In this document: one piece after another, positions 24,301-36,300 of the stretch | Layout: every line of letters begins with the position of its first letter | Position numbering within the stretch: position 1 is the first letter of the stretch | Source of the DNA: Acanthochromis polyacanthus | Taxonomy: Eukaryota > Chordata > Actinopteri > Pomacentridae | NCBI RefSeq assembly: GCF_021347895.1 | Contig: NC_067119.1 | Location: forward strand, 2,120,534-2,184,533 | Reading direction: 5' to 3' | Length of the DNA stretch: 64,000 bases | Position numbers and translations under genes: made by a program | The notes under the pieces: generated by a model | Told to the model about the DNA's origin: nothing | The model's database searches: none | What the model saw: only the letters and a program-made list of their open reading frames with translations

Positions 24301-27300
24301 TTTGGTTATCCAAAAATGTCAGAAACCAAAAAATCCCAGCAAACATAGTTTATATCTCATTATTGCCTCCATAATTAATCATTTCTGTTAATATTTAGTA
24401 ATATTCAGTAATGTTCTTTACGTCTCACAGATAATGGTTCAATGGGTATAATTCACTAATTTTTCATAAAATACGCATATTAAAATGTTTTCTAATCTAC
24501 ATTGGAAAGACCTACATTTAAAATACAACAGTTTTACTTGACATTGATTTTTATAAAATTTTATTTTACATTTAGATTTTTTTTCTTTGGATTGATGGTA
24601 GATCAACGTGAAACACCTCGTCTGTTCACGGTTAAACTGACTTTTAAAAGCTGCTGAAATCGGACCTTGGTTTCTGTTTCACTGCTTTGTTCTGGTTGTC
24701 TTTGCTGCACGAATCCTCTCGAAAATCAAAACTCCTCCTGATATCTTCTCTCAGGCTTTGTCTTGTGAACATTTTGACCATTTTTTAAAAAGTCTTTATA
24801 GCAAAATCCAAATAATTGACTTCACTGTTTGAACTCGACTTGACTCATTCTGGAAAATTCACCTTCATCTTCCACCCAATGGTGGCGCTAGAGCATTTAA
24901 TGTACAGACATGAAACTTGGTGTAGAGAATCGGAAGACTTTTACTAACCAGTGTGCCAAATTTTGTGGTTTTGTTGCCTCTAATTTGCAAATAATCCCAA
25001 TAAGTGTTTTACTATCAGGCAGAATTTAGTCTTGGTTATAGAGGTCAACCAGCAGCACATTGTCAGACCCCAAACATTGCAGTTAAACTCCAACATCAGC
25101 CGATAATGTGGAAAAAGCAGCAGCAACAGCCCGTTTCCTGTCGTTGGACCGAAGCCGGACCTTCTAACGAGCAGACGTTGTGTTTTCCAGGTATCTGATG
25201 AGGACGGTGAAGCATCCTATCCTGCTGAAGGATCCCGACGTCCTGCAGTTCCTGGAGAGCTCTGAGGTAAACGTGAAGCTTTCAGCTCGTCAATCCGGAT
25301 CCTTCATTAGCATCACACGGCTGGAGAAAATCAGCAAAACCCAACTCAGAGCTGCTGGCCGTTCTATTTCTGGAGGCTAATTTTGTCCTTGATGCTAAAA
25401 GAGGAGCTCAAAAAGTCCAGTTTGTTTAGATCAGGTGAACTGAGAGATGAATTTCTGTCCATCAGAGTCCTACAGAATGGAGATCTGATGTTTAGGGAGT
25501 TAAAACGTCCAACACTGACGAAGTTTAACAGCTGAGATTTACTTGAAATCAACCAAGACGGTCTATAACCTACAACGGACTTGTTCTTTGCGTCGACACG
25601 TCCTGCAGAAAAAGGAAAAGACGACGTAATTTTTTTGACTGAATCTGATCCCGAAATTGTGACTTTTGTTTTTAATATTTTTCACCTACTTTAAGAACTT
25701 GATGTGCTCGTACTGTGGGGTTGGACTAAAGTGTCTGAAAAACAAGAAGACTTGTTTAAAATGAGTTAACATTCACACCAATATGAACTTCAGATATTAC
25801 AAATACACGTTTCTCAAAACTGTCAAAAAACACTCAAATTATTGAAATTACTCAAAGGTTCAAAATGGCATCAAAGTTTAATGACATACTATGACTTTTC
25901 AACTGTTTATGACTTACCATGCTATGACTTTTTATGACATACTATGCTATGATTTCACAAGATTTTTTCGACATACTATGCTACAACTGTCAACAACTTT
26001 GTTTCAACTTTTTAAACGTTTTTTTATGACATAAAATACTCACTTTTTATGACTTTTTCTCAACATACTATAGTACAACTTTTCTGACTTTTTTGTGACA
26101 TATCATTTTTATGAATTTTTTATGCTACAACTTTTTTTAACCACTTTTTATATTCCGACTTTTTTGATGATTTTCATGACATACGATGCTATGACTTTTT
26201 AACGACTTTTTCATGACATGCTACTATGACTTTTCACGACATACTACGACTTTAACGGCACAGCTACAACACTACTGAGGTTTAAAGACCAATTAAACAA
26301 AACAAATTCTGAAGGCCGACGCATAAAACACAAAAAATCCTCCAGAAACAATTTTTAGATGTTCCTGCAAAAACTGTTCTCTGATGTGAGCTGAAACAGG
26401 GTTCCTAAAGGTTCTTCTGATTCTAAGAGAGCTCCATAGTTCTATGAATTCTGGATATCCTGTCAGCTGTTTTGTTACTTTATCGTAAAATAAACCAAGC
26501 TGATTGTTATTATACAGAAATATTTCCATGTTCTAAAGACACAGTGAACTAAACAACTACTTAGGAGTTGAAGAACCTCGAGGAACCTTGTAGGGTTCTT
26601 CCTTATCGTCACTGTAGGTTCCTTAGTGTTCTCCTGGTTCTAGTGGAGGACAGTCGGAGGATCGATGTTCAGATCAGAGTTTCTGTCTCAGTTTTCTGAG
26701 TTTCTTTCCCAACAAGGTCGAAGCGGAGCGACTCTAAAAACTGCCTCTGGCTCTAAGGGCCGCCAGCGTTTCCTGTTTCCTGCTTTGTTGTAAATCTTTA
26801 GAACGTCTCGGGCTGTCTTTTCCCGGCGGTCCTGGAACAGAACAAATGGCTTCGTGTCACCGATTTAACAGGCGAACCTGTCGGACGGCTGAGCGGTTAG
26901 CTTAATGAAACACAACCAGCTCTGCACCTCCGTTCATTTACCCTCCGGCCTACAGCCCCGAGGCCCCCGGGACCCACCGGCCCCCGGACGCTAACGCCGC
27001 TAACGCTAAATGAGATTGGAGAGGAGGGGAGGCGGGGGAGGAAAACCTCGCATGTCCAGGAGAAAAGTAAACTTTTCCAAAATGAAGAAAAATGAGGCTA
27101 TTTTCAGACGGACATCGACGACGTTTCCTAGACGTTGAAGTTGTTCAGCGAATAAAACGAGTTCATTAAACGTGATGGAAGAAGAAGAGAGAGGAAACCT
27201 AGAGCAGTGATAAGAGGAAGGAAGGAGGGAAGGAAAGAAGGAAGGAAGCTTCTGTCGGTTAATATGTCCTACTATCATTATACATAAGATATAATTTATT

Positions 27301-30300
27301 CTTATTGTATATTAAGCATTAAAATATTTTGACATCTGAGCTTTTACTTTGAAAGTTTTACAACTCGGATATAATGGGAGTCGATGAGAGTTTTAATCGA
27401 CACATACAACCAAAACTACAACTGCGTGAAAACCTTAGACGATATCAAAACACAGATTTCCACGAAGAACGTGTACATCCAGGTGATGTGTTTAAATGCT
27501 GAATGAAGTTTCTAGTGTTAAACATACATGGGTTAGTTTAAGTGGCTGTCTGGCCGACTTCCCATTGATCTCAGTGGACATTTTTAATGTGTTTGTCCAC
27601 GAATTTCGTAAAAACCGTACGAAGAATCGCCACGAAAAGTCACAGCAGATCATTCCTGATTGAACTGCATGCTTTGATAGATCACTTATGTAGTTTCCTC
27701 AAAGCTACGGGATGAATGTACAACCAACCCAAAGCATCATAATAACCTGCTGTTTGTTTGTTTGTTTGTAGTTGCCGCGGGCCGTCAGCACTCAGGCTCT
27801 GAGCAGCGCTGGACTCCTGCGAATGGTGAACAAAGCTGCTGACGCCGTCAACAAGATGACGATCAAGATGAACGAATCAGACGCTGTGAGTGATGGAAGG
27901 AAGGAAAGAAAGATAGGACATAAAAGGATAGGAGGAAGGAATGATAGATCAATAGATAGGATGGAAGGAAAGAAAGACAGGACAGATAGGAGGAAGAAAG
28001 AAAGATAGGACATAAAAGGATAGGAGGAAGGAATGATAGATCAATAGATAGGATGGAAGGAAAGAAAGATAGGACAGATAGGAGGAAGGAAGAAAGGGAG
28101 GAAGGACGGAGAGACGGAATAAAGGAAAGATATGAAGATTATTATACTTAAAATGATTTTACAGAAGTTTCCCAAACTGTTTTTATGTTGTCGTTTGTTT
28201 GTGTTGTTCATCAGTGGTTTGAGGAGAAGCAGCAGCATTTTGAGAATCTGGACGTCCAGCTGAGGAAACTTCACGCCAGCGTTGAGTCTCTGGTCTGTCA
28301 CAGGAAAGGTAGAGAAACGATTCATTTATTTAACGCACAGAATTAGATCTGGTTATTTGGTTATTTTACATCTTTCATTGGTTATTTTATATCTTTTATT
28401 GGTTGTTTGACATTTTCTTGGTTGTTTTACATCTTTTTTTCTGGTTGTTTTATATGTTTTTTGGTCGTTTGACATCTGTTATTGGTTGTTTTCCATCTTT
28501 TATCAATTGTTTTACACCTTTTGTTGGTCGTTTCCCATCTTTTATCGATTGTTTTCCATCTTTTATTGGCCATTTTCCATCTTCTGTGATTGTTTTCCGT
28601 CTTTCATAAGTTGTTGTACTTCTTTTTTTGGTTGCCGTACATCTTTTCCTGGTTGTTCTGCGTCAGTAAACCATCCTCCTGTTTCCTCTCCAGAGCTGTC
28701 GGTGAACACCGCTCAGTTCGCCAAGTCGGCGGCCATGTTGGGGAACAGCGAGGACCACACGGCTCTGTCCAGAGCTTTGTCTCAGCTGGCCGAGGTGGAG
28801 GAGAAGATCGACCAGCTGCACCAGGACCAGGCCAACGGAGACTTCTACCTGTTCTCAGAGCTGCTGGGGGATTACGTACGACTGCTGACCGCCGTCAAGG
28901 TAGGAAGGAGGGAAGATAGCAGGGTTTGGAGGCGGAAAAACGAGTCCTGGGAGGTTAATCTGAGGCAGGAAAGTGTCTGTTTCTGACTTTTTAATGTCTT
29001 TTTGTGACGCACCATACTACGACTGCTTCATGACATATGCTGCTATACTACGACCTTTTAATAACTTACCAAATTATGACTTTTTAAGCAACTTTTTACG
29101 ACAGTGTACTGCAACTTTTTTGACGACTTTTTTTGACGTACTGCAACTTTTTTAACAAGTTTTTCGTGACATTTGATACATGACTTTTTTATGACATGGT
29201 AAATTACAACGTTTTTGGGACATACTAAACTTTGACTTTTTAAACAACCTTTTATGACATACTTGCATAATAAAATGACTTTTTTAATGACTGTTTATAA
29301 AATGCACATAAAAGACAGGCAAAAATATCAAAACAGAAAAAAATCACTGCCTGTAAGATGCTGACTTTAAATATATTCAGATATTGCAGCTCTTTATCTT
29401 GATGATAAAAGATGTTATTCATTGTTGGATGATTGATGTTTGTTCTTTAATGTCCACGTGTCTCTGTTGTTTAAATGTTGTTTCAGTGTTATCTAAACAC
29501 ACAATCATCATTTATGTAATTTAAACGTTGTTTATGTGTTTTTTTAAACGTTGTGTGTTTTTTAAATGCTGTCTGTGTGTTCAGGGAGTGTTTGAGCACC
29601 GGATGAAGACGTGGCAGAAGTGGCAGGACAGCCAGATGCTGCTGCAGAAGAAACGAGAAGCTGAAGCCAAACTTCAGTTCACCAACAAACCGGACAAACT
29701 GCAGCAGGCCAAAGACGAGATCAAGGAGGTGAGGAACGCTGGACAGAACCCAACCAGAACCAGGTAGAACTGGACCAGATAAAACTGGACCAGAACCAGA
29801 TAGAACCCAATCAGAACCAGGTAGAACTGGACCAGAACCAGAGCTCTTTCATCAGCAGCAACAGAAGATTTAATCTCAGTTATAGGTCCAGTATCTTCTC
29901 TATAATATCGTGTTTTCCTACGATGGTCAGCTGTTAACGTCAGCTTTAAGTCGAACATAAAAGCGTTATTTCAGGTCAAATCTAAAAAATTAAGCCTTAG
30001 TAAAGTGTTATTTAGGAAATTTCAACTTCATTTATCAAATACTTTGAGATCCAAAGGAAAGTTGCAGAAGTTCACACATCGCAAAACACACATAAAAAAA
30101 TATATGTATTAGATGTGAAAAATAAAAAAATTAAAGAATATATAAGAATAGAACTCCCTGATTAGCCAGTTTCACTTTATTTATATTCTATTTATTGTTG
30201 TAGGAAGCTGTGATGTTGCTTCATTTTTATTTTTTGCAATCATGTTTTTTGCACCTTTAATCATGAAGTTATTTTCTGGAGTCTTGTTTTGTCGTGACCT

Positions 30301-33300
30301 TTTTAAAGTAATACTGTTGGGTCTTAGCCTTAACATTTATATGAGTAAACTTAGTTCCATAATCTAGAGTACTGTGGGGTGTTAGACTTCATTATTATAT
30401 TAGTTAGATTAACTTCCATAATTTACATCACTCTGTTCTCTTAGCCTGAATATATATATAGTCTTAGTCTTAATATTTACACTAGTCATGTTAAGCTCCA
30501 GATATTTGTAATATTTAATATTGTTAACTTTAATATTTATATTTGTCAGACTGTGTTCCATAATCTATAATACTGCAGGGTCTTAGTCTTAATTTTTCTG
30601 TTAGTCAGGTTAAGCTCCATAATTTATAATATTCAATAATGTTAACTTTAATATTTTTAGTAGTTTGGTTAAGTTCTGTCATTTCTATTACTGTAGGGTC
30701 TTAATCTTAATATTTATATGAGTCAGGCTAAGCTCCATGTATTTATAATACTCTATAGTCTTCACTTTGATATTTATATTAGTCAGACTAAGCTCCAGAT
30801 ATTTATAATACTCTATAATTTAAACCTTAATATGTATATTAGTCAGGCTAAGCTCAGTATATTTATAATACTCTATAGTTTAAACCTTAATATTTATATT
30901 AGTCAGGCTAAGCTCCATATATTTATAATACTCTATAGTCTTCACCTTAATATTTATATTAGTCAGGCTAAGTTCCAGATATTTATAATACTCTATGATC
31001 TTCACCTTAATATTTACATCTGTTAGGTTAAGCTCCAGATTTTTTCCAGCCCTGAATCTGTATAAATTAGTAATTCGTCCTCAGGTTAAATCCACTCTGG
31101 GTAATAATCCACGTTTATCTCCTCCCGTCTGTGTTTTCTGTCAGCGTGTCTGCTCAGGTAAAACAAACGCTCCCTTCACAGTTCACTCAAGTGAAAACTT
31201 TCTTTTTTCCCCACTTCACTCGAACTCAGCAGGACCAACAGAAAAGTACTTTATTAGAGCGTCTGTTGAAGCTGTCACCCTCAAATTCTCCTGTCAGGAT
31301 CCGCCTGGTTGAGGCGTTTGGTCAGGCCCAGCGGCCGCCAGGCGGGGATGTTTGGGGGAGATCTGGGGGAGGTTTGGAGGAGTTAAGGGGGAGATCTGGG
31401 GGAGGCAGCTGTCAGAAGCTGCAGACGAGGACAGAGCAGTAGAGTTACAACCAGCATTTATTTGGAGCCGACGAGAGTTTTTGCCGCCTGTCAGGAGTCG
31501 GGTTTTTGGTTCTCGCCTTGACAACAGAAAACAGAAAACACACTTTTTTTCAGAAAACCAGTTTTACTTCACGCTGCTGCTGCAGAGGAGACGCATTTTA
31601 AAAACACAAACCTAAAAAATATTTCTTTTATAGAAATGGATCCAGGGAATAAAGTGTATTTTGGAGGGGTCAGAACTTAGGGCTAAATTTGTCAGGCTAA
31701 TTTCTATATTTAATATTACTGCAGGGCCTTAGCTGAGCCTTATATTTACATTAATTAGGTTAAGTTCTGCAGTTTATTCGTCTGAGTGATCTTAGCTATA
31801 ACATTGAGGCTGTACAGGTTAATGGGATATGAGGTATTTGTGAATTAGTGAGATTATTATTGTATAAATGTCTTAGACTTTTTAGAAAATGCACCTTTAT
31901 ATGACAAAAAACACATTTATAATTTAGTTTTATTCCAACCTTCACTCATTTTTTACATTCATCTGTTTTTTTTCATATCGAGTCTAATTACCAAAAAAAG
32001 GAATAAAAGAGTGAATGACAGTGATTTCCTTACAGAGAAATACAGGAAATAAAATTAAAAAAAAAAAAAAAGCAGAGATCAGGAGGTTTAAAAGGCTTCA
32101 GTCCTGATTTCTGCTGTTTATCTCAGTAATAGTTAAATATAATGAAGCATAAATGACTAAAACATGTTTTTATTGGTTTAAATTTGACTTTTGACTCTGT
32201 CATGTAAAGTTATTTTAAATTTTTGGGCGTTATTTTATCTTTGAAATGTTAAATTTACTCCAAACTTGAACCTCATCACTTTAATTTTCCATTAAATATT
32301 ATATTTTTTGTACATTTTTGTCCACATTAGTTGTTATAAAAGATTGAAACTGTTTTGTAACGTCACTGAGAAACTAAACATGAAGAATATGAATAATTAT
32401 GTTTATTTAAGGCTGTAGTTCTGCTTTTCTTTCTGTAAAAATCCTCTCAGATGAAGCTTCTTTGGTCACAGTGATGCATTAATGTCAGATCATGAGTCCA
32501 TACTGCCCCCTGTGGGCCACAAGCTGAAATTACCGCAGAAAGTCTGCTGCTGGAATCAAAATGGCACAAAAATCACACAAAACTTGTCAATAAATCCATT
32601 TATTTAGCTTTAAATGTTATTTTTGAATTAGTTTTTAGAATCAAATCTACATGAATCTGCGTCAAAATGAATTTTTATTTATTTTTTTGACTCAAACCTT
32701 AAAATCGAACCTCAAGTTCACTTTGAATTCTGTAAAGTTTTTTTAAGGTGGATTGTGAGATTTTTTTAACACTTAAACATACAGAAATACATGAATAAAT
32801 ATAATAATTTATCATTTTTGTGAAACAGAAAACGGCCTTGAGAGGAAAACTGTTCAAACACACAGTTGTTATTTTACTACGAAAATAAATAATACATTTG
32901 AAAATTACTGCATTAGTTTCAGACAAATATTCACATTTGTTGGGTTTCTTTGTTTAATTGGATTTTTACCTTAATTTTTCAAATAAAATGGCTAAATTTG
33001 TGTTATGTGTGATTTTCAGAGCTTTAATGTTTAGTGAAAAATATAAAATATTAGATTATTTTAACCTTAATTTTTAAAATACAAAGGTTAAATTTGTATT
33101 CTATAAGATGTTTTGGAGCTTTAAAGTTAATATTTTATTGATGTAAATGTATGTAACAGAGTATTTTGGATTCTTAACCTCAGTATTTTAAGTTGTGAGG
33201 TGAATATGTAATTTCTTTAATGTAAATTTACTGTAAATAACAGTAAATAAAATATGGATTTATACATATATCAGTAAATGTCTCATCCCGAAATAACCAA

Positions 33301-36300
33301 ATAATATTTTCAGACTTTTAATTCTTTCCTAAACAGCTTAAATTTTAGTTAGTCCACACACTTACTATTATTGTTGTTATTTTGTTATGTAAATAGATAA
33401 TAAATTTGACATTTTAAGGGAACTTTTAGGTTTTATCTACATTTTAAGTCATTGGATTCACACAAAGATTCACATTTGTTGGGTTTCTCTGTAATTTTAT
33501 AGGATTTTCATCATAATTTTAAAAATAAAATGTCTAAATTTGTATTAAATTAGATTTTTTTAGAGCTTTAACATTTATGTTTGGTGAAATAATAATAAAT
33601 GGTATTGTAGGTTTCTATCTCTAATATTTAATATTTTGAGGTAAATTTGTCATGTTTTTCTTATTTTTCTATTAGAAAGTCCAGCATCTGTTGTTTTTAC
33701 CTGTAAATAATGGTAAATAAAAGTCAAATTTTGACATTTATCAGTAAATATTTCATCCCAAATAGTCTTTTCTGGCATTTAAGTCTTTGCTAAAGCTTCC
33801 TTCTACTGTCAGAACATCTTGAGCTGCTGGTTTATTCTCGGATATTTAGGTTTCCAGGGAGGTTTTCTTTCCTTTCTTTGCTCTTTGGTGTTTCTGGATC
33901 TTCCTCTTTGGTTTCTGGAAGCTCTGAGCGTTTCTTGTTTTTTTTTCCAGCCTCTTAACTTTTGTTGCGTTTTTTTCCCGCCATGCCTTCCTTGAACCAG
34001 GAGATTGAGGAGGTAGGACCTGTCCGTCTGTCCGTCTGCCTGCTTCACTCCTTCAGCTCTCATGTTTAGCGTCACAGTTCCTCATGTTTTTGTTTACTTA
34101 TTTGTTTATTTTATTGGTTTGATTTTGGTTTTTTTTTTTTAGTTGCAGTGCAGAAGCCAAACTGCCACATGAATTAGTTTGTCCATGGAGCTGAAATCTT
34201 TTTACGTTTGGGGATAAATTCTTATTATAAGGACCAAATTTGAAAATCTAATAAGAGACAAACTCTTTCATGTGGCAACTTGTATCATGTAGTTCAAAAA
34301 TTCCCAACCAAATGATTTCTACCTCAGGAGGCAGTTTAAATTACAACTAGATTAAAATAGAGAAAGCAAGTCTGTACTGAGTATCAATGTCTAAGTACAT
34401 AAAAACAAAAAAACAACCCACTGAGGCTAAAGAGTTGGCTACAGTAGTGGTTAGCAAAAAGTAATGGACCAAAATATATTAAAAAGATCATAAATTAACA
34501 GTAAAAATACTCAGATAAATGGTTGAAAACAATCATTAATAATCATTATTAATGAAGTTAGCAACAAGTACTTTAAATGGTTCGCTAAAAGTAATACGCA
34601 GCCAAAGAAATTCATTAAAAGGTCAACGAAAAACAATAAAGAACAAAAATAAGGATTGTAAAATGACCTTAAAGCAATGAAAAGCTAAAATAATTGATTA
34701 GAAAGTTAGCTAATAGTAATGAACAGCTGAAATAGTAAATACAGGTTTAGCTAAAATTAATAAATATCTAAAATAATAAGGCAATGATTAGCCAACCGTA
34801 ATTAAAGTAGTTAAAATAATGAGCAAAAAGTATTAAACAGCTAAGATTCTGACTTAAAGATTAGCTAGAAGTAATAAACAACTAAAAAACAGCTAAAGTA
34901 CTGACTAAAAGGTTAGCTCAAAACAATAAACAGCTAAAATACTGACTAAAATGTTAGCTAATAACAATAAACAGCTAAAGTACTGACTAAAAGGTTAGCT
35001 AAAAACAAACAGCTAAAATACTGATTAAAATGTTAGCTAATAACAATAAACAGCTAAAGCACTGACTAAATGTTAGCTAATAACAAACAGCTAAAATAAT
35101 GACTAAAATGTTAGCTAAAAACAATAAACAGTTAAAGCACTGACTAAATGTTAGCTAAAAACAATAAACAGCTAAAGCACTGACTAAAGGTTAGCTAAAA
35201 ACAAACACCTAAAATACTGACTAAAATGTTAGCTAAAAACAATAGACAGCTAAAGCACTGACTAAATGTTAGCTAATGACAAACAACTAAAACACTGACT
35301 AAAGGTTAGCTAAAAACAATAGACAGCTAAAGCACTGACTAAATGTTAGCTAATGACAATAAACAGCTAAAACACTGACTAAAAGGTTAGCTAATAACAA
35401 TAAACAGCTAAAGCACTGACTAAAAGGTTAGCTAAAAACAAACAGCTAAAGCACAGACTAAAAGGTTAGCTAAAAACAATAGACAGCTAAAGCACTGACT
35501 AAATGTTAGCTAAAAACAATAAACAGCTAAAGCACTGACTAAAAGGTTAGCTAAAAACAATAGACAGCTAAAGCACTGACTTAAAATTTAGCTAAATTAA
35601 ATTAACTGCCAAATTACTGACTAAAGATTAGCTAAAAGTAATAAACAACTAAAATACTGACTAAAATGTCAGGTAAAAACAATAAACTGCAGAATAACAA
35701 TAGAAGGATTAGCTAAAATTAATGACTAAAGTAATTAAAAAGTAGTAAAAAGATGTAAGTAGTTTAATAGTAGATTCATTTGTTAGCTAGAGGCAATAAA
35801 AACTTAGCAAAAACTAAATGACATAAGATTGAAAATTATAGCTAAAAGTCAGAAATAGTTAGCAAAAGGTAAACAATAAATTTATATGATGTACATAGAG
35901 TAAATTATTAAAAGGTTAACTACAAGTCACAGCTAAAATATTGATTTAAAGTTGACAAAATTTCATAGTTGAAAAAAAGATGAAATGTTTAGCTAGAAGT
36001 AATAAAAACTGCATTCACAGATAAATGTTAGCCGTAGTTTGCGTGATGTAATGGGCTAAATTGTTAGCTAAAAGTACGAAACAGTCAAAATAAAAGTAAT
36101 AAATCACAAAAATGATTCATTAAAAAGCTAGCTAAAGCTAATAAATAGTTGTTTTTAAAAAATGTCTGTAAAAATATGAGCTTTTATATAATTAATATGT
36201 TTAATTTTCTGATTAAAATCAGATTATATTAATTATAATATTTACAGGCCTGTGAGGTACAGAAGAAAAAAAAATGTTGGGAATCGTTTGATCAAAGTAT

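Noticed and set aside
30718..31026. 102-codon frame with repeated YISQAKL-like peptides
   Set aside because: It is produced by the 60-bp tandem repeat, whose unit is a multiple of three; it is intronic with no splice support.
31294..31615. Exon candidates in the GC-rich segment of snx2 intron 12
   Set aside because: SNX2 is complete without them, and the open frames on both strands share no similarity with any known family.
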